From Promicromonospora citrea (GTDB lineage: Bacteria; Actinomycetota; Actinomycetes; Actinomycetales; Cellulomonadaceae): DNA of 64,000 nucleotides. The translations under genes and the position numbers were made by a program. The stretch spans positions 17,397-81,396 of the forward strand of contig NZ_JABEMG010000004.1 of the NCBI RefSeq assembly GCF_013004695.1. The letters run 5' to 3'. Below the pieces are notes generated by a model that was not told the DNA's origin, searched no databases, and worked only from the letters and a program-made list of their open reading frames with translations. This document shows, one piece after another, positions 52,052 through 60,739 of the stretch (the first letter of the stretch is position 1; every line of letters begins with the position of its first letter).

Positions 52052-53332
52052 GTGCAGTGGGTGGCGAGCACATCGAAGACGTTCGGCATGCTCTGGGGAG
52101 CCCAGCTCGTCCTGCTCCTGCTCTCGACCGGGAGCGCCCTCGCCCTCTCGCTGTCGGTCTTCGACAGGACGGAGGCCGTCACGGCGCTCGCGGCGGTCAC
52201 CGCGGCGAGCCTGGCGAGCTCCATCTACCTCGCACCGGCGATCGGGACCGTGATCGATCGAGTGCCCCGCAAGGTGGCGATCGTCGGGGCGAACGTCGGC
52301 GTCGGCGTCACGTCCCTCGCGGTCGCTGCGGTGGTGTGGCGGGACCTGCCGACCTGGCTGCTGATCACGCTCGTGCTGTGCGCCGGGATCTTCTCCACGG
52401 CGATCGGCCTGTCCCTGCAGGCGTCCGTCCGCCTGCTGCGCCGTGAGGCCGACCTGACGAGGGCGAACGCCGTCGTCTCGGTGATCGAGAACGCCCCGGT
52501 GTTCGCCGGGCCGCTGGTCGGGGCTCTGGTCTACGCGCTGGCGGCCCCGCACTGGGTCTTCGTGATCGAGGGCGCCGGCGCGCTGGCCGTCGCGCTGCTG
52601 GTCTCGCGGATCGCGTGGGACGTCCCCGACCCCGTGGCGATGCGGCGGTCACCGAACCCGTTCCACGGCCTGCGGCGAGGTTTTCGCTTCATCCTCGGCG
52701 ACCGGGACCTGCGTGCCGTGCAGGTCTCGTTCGCCGGGTTGAACGTCGCAGGCGGGTTCGCGACCCCCGTCGCCACCGCGTTCGTCATCGCCGGAGCCGG
52801 CGGTGCGATGGCGGCCGAGTCATGGCGCCTGACGACCGTCAGCATCGCAGGATCGCTGGGCCTCCTGCTCGGCTCCGTCGTCGTTCTCGCGCTGGCCGGC
52901 CGGGTGCGCCGCGGGACGATGATCGTGGGCGGCATGGTCGCCGGCGGCCTGCTCGGTCGCGTCGGACTGGCTCTCACCACGTCACTCGTCGCGATCGTGC
53001 CCGCGTACGTGGCCCGCAACATCTGTGTCCAGGTCTCGAACGCGCCGCTGACCGCGATCTGGCAGGAGCGGACGCCGCCGGAGATCCAGGCGACCGTCTT
53101 CGGCGCCCGGCGCCTTCTCGGTCAGGGCCTGTACCCGGTCGCAGTCGTCGCCGGCGGTCTGCTCGTGGACGCCCTCGTCCGGATGGGGGTGCCCGCCGTC
53201 GGAGCGATGACGATCGCGCTCGCGGGTGCGGGTCTGGTCGAGGTGGTCTGCGGGCTCGGTCTGTGGGCGACGAGGGCTCCGCAGCGGCTCGAGACCGCAC
53301 CGGCCGTGCGGGAGCCCGCGGACGCTGCGTGA
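52052..53332 (+). CDS. MFS exporter (DHA3/EntS-like)
   Basis: 426 residues with about 12 membrane segments; APAIGTVIDRVPRKVAIVGAN is the motif A loop. The shape resembles enterobactin or macrolide exporters (DHA3). Controlled most likely by the divergent MerR protein, so a drug or siderophore efflux role is reasonable. The GTG at 52052 is taken; GTG at 52061 is an alternative. The gene ends 14 bp from the convergent dihydrofolate-reductase-like gene. Confidence 0.8.
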   Translation: MQWVASTSKTFGMLWGAQLVLLLLSTGSALALSLSVFDRTEAVTALAAVTAASLASSIYLAPAIGTVIDRVPRKVAIVGANVGVGVTSLAVAAVVWRDLPTWLLITLVLCAGIFSTAIGLSLQASVRLLRREADLTRANAVVSVIENAPVFAGPLVGALVYALAAPHWVFVIEGAGALAVALLVSRIAWDVPDPVAMRRSPNPFHGLRRGFRFILGDRDLRAVQVSFAGLNVAGGFATPVATAFVIAGAGGAMAAESWRLTTVSIAGSLGLLLGSVVVLALAGRVRRGTMIVGGMVAGGLLGRVGLALTTSLVAIVPAYVARNICVQVSNAPLTAIWQERTPPEIQATVFGARRLLGQGLYPVAVVAGGLLVDALVRMGVPAVGAMTIALAGAGLVEVVCGLGLWATRAPQRLETAPAVREPADAA

Positions 53333-53346
53333 CGCAGCCGAACAGC

Positions 53347-53907
53347 TCATCGCCCCACGCGATACCGCTGCAGCACCACCCCACCCGCAAATCCCCGCGT
53401 CTCCACCAGCTCCAGCTCCACCCACCCGTCCAGCGCCCCGAAGAACGGCGTCCCACCGCCCAGGAGCACCGGGTGCGTCACCACGGTGACCTCGTCGACC
53501 AGCCCGGCCCGCAGCGCCGCACCGCCCAGCGCGGCCCCGCCGACCCGCATCGGCCCGCCGTCACCCTCCTTGAGCCGGACGATCTCCGCGACGGCGTCGC
53601 CGGCGAACAGCCGCGCGTCCCCCTCGACCTCCGCGAGCGTGGAGGAGAACACCACCTTCGGCGTCTCCCGCCAGTTCCGCGCGAACTCGGTCTCGGCCGG
53701 GCTCGTGCCGGGCTGCTGGTCGCCGGTCTGCCAGTAGCGCATCGACTCCCACAGCCCGCGCCCGTAGAGGAACAGCTCGATCGCTCGCTCCTCCTCGAGC
53801 CAGAACTCGAACAGCTCGTCGCTCGGCTCGCTCCAGCCGAGGTCGCCGTCGGGCGTGGCGATGTAGCCGTCGAGGCTGACGTTCATGCCGTAGACCAGCT
53901 TGCGCAT
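53347..53907 (-). CDS. Dihydrofolate reductase/RibD C-terminal family protein
   Basis: 186 residues. KLVYGMNVSLDGYIATPDGD and LFLYGRGLWESM in the N-terminal half and VGGAALGGAALRAGLVDEV in the C-terminal half mark the RibD_C/DHFR-like family. These are NADPH-dependent reductases of unknown substrate. The ATG at 53907 follows GGGAG at good spacing. Confidence 0.88.
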   Translation of the reverse strand: MRKLVYGMNVSLDGYIATPDGDLGWSEPSDELFEFWLEEERAIELFLYGRGLWESMRYWQTGDQQPGTSPAETEFARNWRETPKVVFSSTLAEVEGDARLFAGDAVAEIVRLKEGDGGPMRVGGAALGGAALRAGLVDEVTVVTHPVLLGGGTPFFGALDGWVELELVETRGFAGGVVLQRYRVGR

Positions 53908-53978
53908 GGTCAAGCTCCCTTCGCGCGGAGGCCCGGGTCGGGCCCTGTCGGATCAGAGACGCCGGCGGACGGCGGAAG

Positions 53979-54593
53979 TCATCGCGCCCACGCCCTGTTC
54001 ACCAGCACCCGCACACCCTCGGGCGCCGCCGCGGCGTCGCCCGCGTACGCCCGCTCGCCCCATGCCATCACCTGCTCCAGCTCGGGGATGCGGGCACCGC
54101 CGGAGACGCTCCCGCCGCCGTCCGTCGTCCACAGGCCCTGCCAGTCGTCGCCGACCAGCAGCACCGCCCCGCCGAGCAGCTCGAGGACGGCGCCGTCCAG
54201 CCCTTCCAGCAGGTCTGCCGACCCGAAGTCGCACGCGTCGCACCCGCAGTCGGGGAACAGCTCGGCCTCCGCTGCGTCGGCCAGCCCGACCCGGACGGAC
54301 GGCACGCCGCCGTCCGGAAACTCCTCCACGACGACCAGCGGCCACGTGCCCGGCCGCGCCGAGACCAGACGCACCCCTGAGCCGTCGCGCGACGCCTCGA
54401 CGTCCGGCAGCCCGGACAGCACCTCCACCCACGCCCGTGCCCGGAGCAGGACGGCGGCGTACCGCTCCGGGTCGGTCACCCGCGAGTACTCCTCCTCGGA
54501 TGCCTCCCGGTCCGCGTGCGGGTTCGGCCACGACGGCGGGTGCGACCGCGCGTAGACGTCGGCCACCCGGGCGACCAGCGAGGAGGCATCCAT
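53979..54593 (-). CDS. Conserved hypothetical protein (DUF6226-like)
   Basis: 204 residues. The N-terminus has YSRVTDPERYAAVLLRARAWVE; the centre shows FPDCGCDACDFGSADLL with three cysteines. I recall this set from the DUF6226 family, but the match is from memory. No function is known. TAGGGT lies 7 nt before the ATG (leaderless). Divergent from a small membrane protein gene. Confidence 0.6.
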   Translation of the reverse strand: MDASSLVARVADVYARSHPPSWPNPHADREASEEEYSRVTDPERYAAVLLRARAWVEVLSGLPDVEASRDGSGVRLVSARPGTWPLVVVEEFPDGGVPSVRVGLADAAEAELFPDCGCDACDFGSADLLEGLDGAVLELLGGAVLLVGDDWQGLWTTDGGGSVSGGARIPELEQVMAWGERAYAGDAAAAPEGVRVLVNRAWAR

Positions 54594-54658
54594 GCGCGGA
54601 ACCCTAGCGGCCGGTGCTTTTCGTCGCCGCGCGGGCCCCGGGATGGGAGCCTGGTCCC

Positions 54659-54937
54659 ATGACGGACGAGACACGCCCCGCGACGTCCACGGAGGTCCCC
54701 GCCTCGGCGGCCCCCATCACCCTGGGCCTCGTCCTGATCCTGGGCGGCCTGGTCCTGCTGTACCTGCCTGCTCTGCTGGACATGCTCGGCGGCGGCGAGG
54801 GCGCGGCGCTGCTGCTCTGGTTCCTCGGTGGGGCCGGCCTGATCGCCGGCGTGGTCCAGCTCGTCATCGGCATCCACCGGCTCGCCGACAACGTCGACCG
54901 CGCCGCGCGGGCCGTCCTGGAGGCCCGGCGCGACTGA
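54659..54937 (+). CDS. Small two-helix membrane protein
   Basis: 92 residues. Two hydrophobic segments (about 20-42 and 50-72), then an amphipathic tail. GGGAG is upstream of the ATG. No known family. It ends a few bases before the HxlR-type fragment. Confidence 0.65.
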   Translation: MTDETRPATSTEVPASAAPITLGLVLILGGLVLLYLPALLDMLGGGEGAALLLWFLGGAGLIAGVVQLVIGIHRLADNVDRAARAVLEARRD

Positions 54938-54939
54938 CG

Positions 54940-55128
54940 TCACCCCACCATGTCCGCGCAGCTCATCGCGGTGTCGGGCGCGAGGACGCCCCCGGTGCGC
55001 TCGAGGTGCGCCTCGCCCCACACGCGCACGCCCTCGACCACGGGCAGCACCGTCTCCCCGTACGGCGTGAGCCGGTAGATGACCGGCGCGGGCACGGGCC
55101 CGGTCTCCAGCCGCTCGACGAGCCGCAC
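54940..55128 (-). pseudogene. HxlR-type regulator fragment (C-terminal third)
   Basis: The piece encodes RLVERLETGPVPAPVIYRL and then TPYGETVLPVV..WGEAH, the wing and final helix of HxlR-type winged-helix proteins. The first half, including the recognition helix, is missing: homology stops near 55128 where sequence on the other strand begins to match another gene. So it cannot bind DNA as a normal regulator. Confidence 0.75.
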
Positions 55129-55291
55129 GTTCTACGGCGACGACGTGCTCGGCGACCGGCCGATCAAGGTCCGGTTCGTCGTCACGCGCGTGGGCCGCGA
55201 CGAGGCCCGGTTCGAGCAGGCGTTCTCTGCCGACGGCGGCGCGACCTGGGAGACGAACTGGGTCGTCGTGGACAAGCGCGTGCGGCGCTGA
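55127..55291 (+). pseudogene. DUF1579-like gene fragment (C-terminal part)
   Basis: Codes for FYGDDVLGDRPIKVRF, then ARFEQAFSADGGATWETNW, the end of DUF1579-type proteins, but no start lies upstream. The 5' half is gone at the same junction (about 55125-55132) where the HxlR fragment loses its own 5' half. Confidence 0.7.
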
Positions 55292-55328
55292 AAAGAACCG
55301 GCCCGCGCACGGCCGCGTCCTTACACTG

Positions 55329-55355
55329 AGAACGCCCGCCGAGCGCGGGCGTTCT
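55329..55355 (+). terminator. Terminator hairpin upstream of argS
   Basis: AGAACGCCCGC (55329-55339) pairs perfectly with 55345-55355 over a 5-nt loop, followed by TCGTTT. It may terminate transcription from the decayed genes. TACACT at 55322-55327 could be an argS -10, in which case the hairpin spans the start of the argS transcript. Confidence 0.7.
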
Positions 55356-55358
55356 TCG

Positions 55359-55390
55359 TTTCCGACCGAAGTTTCCGACCGAAGTTTCCG
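55359..55390 (+). repeat. 13-bp direct repeat before argS
   Basis: TTTCCGACCGAAG is repeated twice in tandem (55359-55371, 55372-55384) and partly a third time, just after the hairpin. Possibly a duplication; role unknown. Confidence 0.8.
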
Positions 55391-55405
55391 AGTGAGAGGC
55401 TCCCC

Positions 55406-57154
55406 GTGACCGTCGTCGCGATCCAGGACCAGGTGGAGGCGGCCGTCGCGGCCGCCCTGACCCGGGTGCTGCCTGCCGAGCAGGCCGGCACCGCCCCGGT
55501 GGTCCGACGATCCGACCGCGCCGACTTCCAGGCCGACGGCGCCCTCGCGGCGTCCCGGGCGGCCGGCCGGCCGCCGCGTGACCTCGCGGCCGACGTCGCG
55601 GGCGCGCTCTCCGGCGCGGTCACCGCCGAGGTCTCGGGACCGGGCTTCCTCAACCTCACGGTGCCCGACGCCGTCGTGTGGTCGGCCGTCGCGGACCGGC
55701 TGGCCGACGACCGCCTCGGTGTCGCGGCGCCGCGCACGGGTGAGCGGGTCGTCGTCGACTACTCGGCGCCCAACGTGGCCAAGGAGATGCACGTCGGGCA
55801 CCTGCGGTCGTCCGTGATCGGCGACGCGCTCGTCCGCGTGCTGGGGCACCTCGGCGCCGACGTCGTGCGGCAGAACCACGTGGGGGACTGGGGCACGCAG
55901 TTCGGCATGCTCATCCAGTACCTCGACGAGCACCCGGCGGCGGACTGGCGCGGGCAGGGTGCCGCGACCATGTCCGCCCTCGACGCCCTGTACCAGCAGG
56001 CGCGCGCTGCCTTCGACGCCGACCCCGTGTTCGCCGACCGGTGCCGCGCCCGCGTCGTCGCGCTCCAGGCGGGCGACCCGGAGACGGTCGCGGCGTGGCG
56101 CGACCTCGTCGCCGAGTCGGAGCGGGCGTTCGAGGCCCTCTACGCGCGCCTCGGCATCCTGCTCGACGCCGGGGACATGGACGGGGAGTCCCGGTACAAC
56201 GACGCCCTGCCCGGCGTCGTCGACGAGCTGCTCGCGGCCGGCGTCGCCACGCAGTCCGACGGCGCCGTCGTCACCTTCACCGCTGGTGTCACCGGACCCG
56301 ACGACGACCCCGTGCCGCTCATCGTCCGCAAGAAGGACGGCGGGTACGGGTACGCCGCCACCGACCTGGCCACGATCCGGCTGCGCGTGGGGGAGTACCG
56401 GGGCGATCGCATCCTCTACGTCGTGGACGCGCGCCAGGCGCTGCACTTCCGCATGGTGTTCGACGCCGCACGCCGCGCCGGCTGGCTGCCGGACACCGTG
56501 CACGCCGAGCACGTCTCGTTCGGCACCGTGCTCGGCCGCGACGGCCGCCCGTTCAAGACCCGTTCCGGCGGCACGGTGCGCCTGGCCGACCTGCTCGACG
56601 ACGCCGAGGCCGCGGTACGCGCCGTGCTCGCGGAGCGGGAGGGCGCCGACACGTTCCCGCAGGAGGAGCTCGACGCCGTGGTGCGCGCGGCCGCCGTCGC
56701 CGCCGTGAAGTACGCGGACCTGTCGACGACGCGCACCAAGGACTACGTGTTCGACGTCGAGCAGATGGTCGCGACCAGCGGCGACACCGGCGTCTACCTC
56801 CAGTACGCGCACGCGCGTGTGCGGTCGGTGCTGCGCCGGGTCGGCTGGGCGGAGGGCGACGGGACGCCCCTCGACCCCAGCCTGCCCGCGCACCCGGCGG
56901 AGAAGGAGCTCGCGCTGACGCTCGACGCGTTCGACGCGACGCTGCACGCGGTCGACCGCACGCTGGAGCCGCACCGCCTGTGCGGGTACCTGTCCGACCT
57001 GGCCACGGCCTTCACCCGGTTCTACGACGCGTGCCCCGTGGCGCGGTCCGAGGGCGCCGTGCGGGCCAACCGCGTCGCGCTGTGCGCGCTCACGGCGCGC
57101 ACGCTCGGGACGGGGCTCGACCTGCTGGGTATCGCGGCGCCGGACCGGATGTGA
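55406..57154 (+). CDS. argS: Arginyl-tRNA synthetase
   Basis: 582 residues. N-terminal additional domain (1-110), class I signature HVGH within EMHVGHLRSSVIGD, then VLGRDGRPFKTRSGG in the KMSK-like region and a C-terminal anticodon-binding helical domain ending in DRM, as usual for ArgS. GTG start. Essential charging of tRNA-Arg. Confidence 0.95.
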   Translation: MTVVAIQDQVEAAVAAALTRVLPAEQAGTAPVVRRSDRADFQADGALAASRAAGRPPRDLAADVAGALSGAVTAEVSGPGFLNLTVPDAVVWSAVADRLADDRLGVAAPRTGERVVVDYSAPNVAKEMHVGHLRSSVIGDALVRVLGHLGADVVRQNHVGDWGTQFGMLIQYLDEHPAADWRGQGAATMSALDALYQQARAAFDADPVFADRCRARVVALQAGDPETVAAWRDLVAESERAFEALYARLGILLDAGDMDGESRYNDALPGVVDELLAAGVATQSDGAVVTFTAGVTGPDDDPVPLIVRKKDGGYGYAATDLATIRLRVGEYRGDRILYVVDARQALHFRMVFDAARRAGWLPDTVHAEHVSFGTVLGRDGRPFKTRSGGTVRLADLLDDAEAAVRAVLAEREGADTFPQEELDAVVRAAAVAAVKYADLSTTRTKDYVFDVEQMVATSGDTGVYLQYAHARVRSVLRRVGWAEGDGTPLDPSLPAHPAEKELALTLDAFDATLHAVDRTLEPHRLCGYLSDLATAFTRFYDACPVARSEGAVRANRVALCALTARTLGTGLDLLGIAAPDRM

Positions 57155-57199
57155 GGCGAGCCCGGAGGTGAGCACGGCCCGGTTCGACACAATGGTCCG

Positions 57200-57604
57200 A
57201 TGATCACCTCCGAGCTCGCGCGACAGCTGCACGACGCGGGCCTGGTCTGGTCGCCGTCCGACGGCGACCAGTTCCAGGTCCGCTCACCGGGGCTGTCCGG
57301 CGACGTCTTCACCGTGAGCACCATGACCATCGAGGCGCACGAGTACCCCACGGGCACCATCCTGGGCTTCAACGGCACGACCGAGTGGGCGCTCGACTCG
57401 GTCGCGATCGAGGACGCGCTGTGGCTGCCCCGCGAGGACCAGCTTCGCGGCCTGCTGCGCTCGACCTTCCGGGCCCTGCGCCGCACCGACGACGGCTACG
57501 AGGTCGAGGTCGACCTGCTGGGCACCACCCGCGTCTTCACCGACCCCGACCCGGCCGAGGCGTACGGCCAGGCCCTGCTCGCCCTCATGGAGCTGAGCCG
57601 CTGA
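57200..57604 (+). CDS. Conserved hypothetical protein
   Basis: 134 residues, acidic, alpha/beta, no membrane segment and no motif I recognise. CACAAT lies 6 nt before the ATG, so the mRNA may be leaderless. The end is the site of a 17-bp tandem duplication that now separates it from the PHP gene. Confidence 0.7.
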   Translation: MITSELARQLHDAGLVWSPSDGDQFQVRSPGLSGDVFTVSTMTIEAHEYPTGTILGFNGTTEWALDSVAIEDALWLPREDQLRGLLRSTFRALRRTDDGYEVEVDLLGTTRVFTDPDPAEAYGQALLALMELSR

Positions 57605-57620
57605 TGGAGCTGAGCCGCTG
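57587..57620 (+). repeat. Perfect 17-bp tandem duplication at a gene junction
   Basis: ATGGAGCTGAGCCGCTG occurs at 57587-57603 and again at 57604-57620. It copies the last codons of the hypothetical gene including its stop context up to the start of the next gene. Confidence 0.95.
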
Positions 57621-58475
57621 ATGGCGCTCCCCGCCGACAGCCACGTGCACAGCGAGTGGTCCTGGGACACGGGCGGCCCGCGGTCGGACGCCGTCGGGCG
57701 CATGCGCGCCACGTGCGCCCGCGCGGTGCGCATCGGCCTGCCCGCGCTGTTCTTCACCGAGCACCTCGACATCCCGGGCTCGTGGCGCGCCGCCCCCGAG
57801 GACCTCCAACCCCACCAGCGGCACTACCTGGACGCTGCCGGCCGCGTCGCCGTCGACCCGCTCGACGCCGCGGGCTACCTCGACGCCGTCGACCGCATGC
57901 GGCACGCGTTCCCCGACCTGTACATCGGCACGGGCGTCGAGCTCGGCCAGCCGCACCTCGCGGGGGCCGCGGCGGCCGAGATCATCGACCTCGGCCGTCT
58001 CGACCGGGTGCTCGGCTCGCTGCACACGCTCGACCTGGGTGGCGGACCCGCCGAGCCGGTGACGCTCTTCCGCGAGCACGCGCCGGACGTCGTGCTGCAC
58101 CGGTACCTCGAGGAGGTGCCCGCGATGGTGCGCGGCTCCGACGCGTTCGAGGTGTTCACCCACCTCGACTACGCCGTGCGCGCGTGGCCCGCCGCGGAGC
58201 ACGGACCGTTCGACCCGCGCCGGTTCGAGGAGCCGATCCGGGCCGCGATGCGCGCGATCGCCGACGGCGACCGCGCCCTGGAGATGAACACGCGGCGTCT
58301 GTGGCCGTGGATGGCCCGGTGGTGGGTCGAGGAGGGCGGTCGCGCCGTCAGCATCGGCAGCGACGCGCACACCCCGGAGGCGCTCGCGACCGGCCTGCCC
58401 GAGGCGGCGGCGATGCTGGAGCACGAGGGCTTCCGCCCGCCCCGGCGCCCAGAGGCCCTGTGGCGCCTCGGCTGA
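57621..58475 (+). CDS. PHP-domain phosphoesterase (histidinol-phosphatase-like)
   Basis: 284 residues. DSHVHSEWSWD (metal-binding His pair), FTEHLDIP, a Glu in GTGVELG, VLGSLHTL and the C-terminal SIGSDAH supply the metal ligands of the PHP domain in order. Function may be histidinol phosphatase or another phosphoesterase; the his operon is not here. The ATG at 57621 follows the second copy of the 17-bp duplication. Confidence 0.87.
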   Translation: MALPADSHVHSEWSWDTGGPRSDAVGRMRATCARAVRIGLPALFFTEHLDIPGSWRAAPEDLQPHQRHYLDAAGRVAVDPLDAAGYLDAVDRMRHAFPDLYIGTGVELGQPHLAGAAAAEIIDLGRLDRVLGSLHTLDLGGGPAEPVTLFREHAPDVVLHRYLEEVPAMVRGSDAFEVFTHLDYAVRAWPAAEHGPFDPRRFEEPIRAAMRAIADGDRALEMNTRRLWPWMARWWVEEGGRAVSIGSDAHTPEALATGLPEAAAMLEHEGFRPPRRPEALWRLG

Positions 58476-58576
58476 GCCCGCGCTCGGCCCTCTGTCGGGC
58501 CGGGACCGAACCCCCGGGCGAGTCCGCCGCAGCGTGCCGCACACCGAGGCGGGCCGGCTGCGCAGAGCGCGCGCAT

Positions 58577-58597
58577 CCTGGGTGGCGTGCACCCAGG
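58577..58597 (+). terminator. Hairpin in the gap after the PHP gene
   Basis: CCTGGGT (58577-58583) pairs with ACCCAGG (58591-58597) over 7 nt. It may end transcription of the PHP gene or shape the leader of the next one; a second small stem AGGAG/CTCCT overlaps it. Confidence 0.4.
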
Positions 58598-58644
58598 AGC
58601 ACTCCTGCCTCGTGGTGCCGGGCCGGCAGCGGCACAGTGGAGGC

Positions 58645-59292
58645 ATGAGCGCACCGAGCCCCGCACCCGCCCGTCTCGCCGTCGTCGGCGGCCGCGTCCA
58701 CCGCGCGCCCGGGCGGGTGGAGCGCACCGACCTGTACACCGACGGACCGGTGATCGTCGACGCACCCGCCCCCGCCGACCTCACGATCGACGCCGGCGGC
58801 GCCTCCGTCGTGCCCCTGCTCGTCGAGTCCGTTCTCGCCGGGACGACGCCCCCCGACCCCGACGCCTTCGACCTCGTCCCCGGCAACCCCGCGACGTTCG
58901 CCGTCCTCGACGGCCCCGTGAGCGCCGACCGGATCACCCGCATGCTGGTGGCCGACCCGGCAGGCCTGCGCGCCGTCGTCGTGGACGGGACGGTCGTGGT
59001 GCGCGACGGCGCCGCCCTGCGGCCGCGGGGCACGACCGCCTCGGGCGCGGCCCTGGCCGCGGACGACCCGCGGCTGGGCGCGTGGCACGACGCCCGCAGG
59101 GACATGACCCAGCACCTCACGCCCGACGGCCGCTACAGCGAGACCCGCGGCGGCGTCCGTGACGCGTACACCGGGAGCTTCTGGCTGGACGGCGACCGCA
59201 TCACCTACCTGGACGACACCGGCTTCTGGGCGTTCGGCCAGTACCACGCGGGCGTCCTGCACCACGCGGGGTTCGTCCTGCGGCTGCCGTAG
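58645..59292 (+). CDS. Amidohydrolase-remnant plus Atu4866-like domain protein
   Basis: 215 residues. The C-terminal half (about 140-215: HLTPDGRYSETRGGVRDAY, then WLDGDRITYLDDTGFWAFG) matches the Atu4866 streptavidin-like fold as I recall it. The N-terminal half reads like the composite beta-domain of an amidohydrolase with its metal-binding barrel removed (ARLAVVGGRVHRAPGRV, then VVVDGTVVVRDG). No catalytic residues are left. ATG at 58645 after GGAGGC. Function unknown. Confidence 0.65.
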   Translation: MSAPSPAPARLAVVGGRVHRAPGRVERTDLYTDGPVIVDAPAPADLTIDAGGASVVPLLVESVLAGTTPPDPDAFDLVPGNPATFAVLDGPVSADRITRMLVADPAGLRAVVVDGTVVVRDGAALRPRGTTASGAALAADDPRLGAWHDARRDMTQHLTPDGRYSETRGGVRDAYTGSFWLDGDRITYLDDTGFWAFGQYHAGVLHHAGFVLRLP

Positions 59293-59299
59293 CCGGGGG

Positions 59300-59878
59300 T
59301 CACGCGCCCCCGTGCAGCGTCGGCCGGTACACCAGCTCCTGGATGTGCCCGTCGAGCGTGCGGTGCTCCAGCAGCTCGAGGTCGAAGTCCTCGGCGCCGC
59401 GGAAGATCGGGTCGTCGCCCGTCCTGCCCGTGACGACGGGGAAGAGCGTCACCTGGACGCGGTCCACGAGGCCCGCGGCGAGCAGCGCACGGTTGAGCGA
59501 CAGGCTGCCGTGCGAGCGCAGCGGCACGTCGGACTCCTCCTTGAGCCGCGCGACGACGTCCACCGCGTCGCCGCGCGCCACGACGGCGTTGCGCTCGAGC
59601 GGGTCCTGCAGGGTGCTGGACACCACGGTGGCGGGCAGCTCGGCCATCCGGCTGACCCACGGGTCGCCGACGGCGGGATCGGGGACGGTCGCCAGCATCT
59701 CGACGAACATCCGGTAGGTCGTCGCGCCGAAGACCATGCGCTGGTCCGGCTCGTACAGCGCGAGGCGGTGCTCGAGGAGCTCGGGGCCCTGCTTGCCCCA
59801 GTAGCCCGTTCAGTCACCGCCCGCGCTGCCGTAGCCGTCGAGGCTGCTGAAGACGTCGAACGTGTACGTGGCGGTCAT
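59300..59878 (-). pseudogene. DHFR/RibD_C family gene with premature stop
   Basis: The frame from 59878 reads a normal RibD_C N-terminus (YTFDVFSSLDGYGSAGGD) and then TGA at 59812-59810, followed without frameshift by TGYWGKQGPELLEHRLAL and the rest of a 192-residue protein to 59300. Family members have Trp (TGG) at this position in DWTGYWGKQ, so one G-to-A change explains the stop. Translation could restart at Met 59737 but would lack the NADPH-binding start. No SECIS is seen. Confidence 0.85.
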
Positions 59879-59962
59879 CGGTCGCTCCCTGGTCGCGTGC
59901 GGGCGGTCAGGAAGAAGGACCGCCCGCACGACCGGAACTGATCGGTACGCCGGGGGAAGGGG

Positions 59963-60739
59963 TCAGGAGACGCGGATGAACGTGGGTCCCGACTGCCAGA
60001 TGCTCGTGTACCGCACGCTCTTGCCCGGCACGGGCGCCTCGATCTGCATGCCGTCGCCGGCGTAGATCGCGATGTGGCCCGGCGTCCAGATGAGGTCGCC
60101 CGGCTGCGCCTCGGCCCAGGAGACCACGGTGCCGGCGTAGCGCTGCGACGCGGACGTGCGGGGCAGGTCGATGCCGACCTGCGCGAAGACGTACGAGGTG
60201 AACCCGGAGCAGTCGAACCCGGCGGGCGTGGTGCCGCCCCACACGTACGGCACACCGAGGTACCGCATCGCGATCGAGACGACGGACGCGCGGCGCTGCG
60301 CGGCCTCCTCCTCGGCCTTCTGGGCGGCGATCTCCGCCTGGTACGCCTCGTTCTCCTCGGCGGACACGACGGTGACGGCCGTGTTCTCGACCTTGAGCTC
60401 GGCGGTCGGCGCGACGGCGACGACGCCCGAGGCGGCGACGGCCTGGCGGGCCTGCGACGCGAGCGCGTCGATGCCGTTCGCGTCCAGCGACCCCTGCATC
60501 GGCTTGCCGGTCAGCGCGGTACCCAGCTCGGTGCCCAGCTCGGTGGCCGGAGCGGCCTGCGCGGGCGGCGCGATGAGCGACAGCAGGACGCCGCCACCCG
60601 CCGCGGCGATCGCGGCACCACGGCCTGCCGCCGCGGCGGTCTGGCCGGTGCCGGCGAAGGCGGGGAGTGCGGGGCGACGGGCCGCCCGGTGGCGGCCGCG
60701 GGCGCGCGAAGCCGTCGTCAGGGAGGACTGGGGATCCAT
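59963..60739 (-). CDS. NlpC/P60 (C40) cell-wall peptidase, secreted
   Basis: 258 residues. A long Ala-rich signal/anchor region (about 20-65) ends near AQA, then a Glu/Ala helical stretch (about 125-150), then NlpC/P60 with catalytic Cys177 in FDCSGF and His222 in TPGHIAIY. It would cleave peptide stems of peptidoglycan at the cell surface. On the - strand TACTCT (60824-60819) is a good -10, giving a leader of about 72 nt with a GGGGGTG/CGCCCCC hairpin. Confidence 0.88.
   Translation of the reverse strand: MDPQSSLTTASRARGRHRAARRPALPAFAGTGQTAAAAGRGAAIAAAGGGVLLSLIAPPAQAAPATELGTELGTALTGKPMQGSLDANGIDALASQARQAVAASGVVAVAPTAELKVENTAVTVVSAEENEAYQAEIAAQKAEEEAAQRRASVVSIAMRYLGVPYVWGGTTPAGFDCSGFTSYVFAQVGIDLPRTSASQRYAGTVVSWAEAQPGDLIWTPGHIAIYAGDGMQIEAPVPGKSVRYTSIWQSGPTFIRVS

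Noticed and set aside
59810..59812. TGA as selenocysteine
   Set aside because: Family members have Trp here, and no SECIS-like stem follows. A nonsense mutation is simpler.
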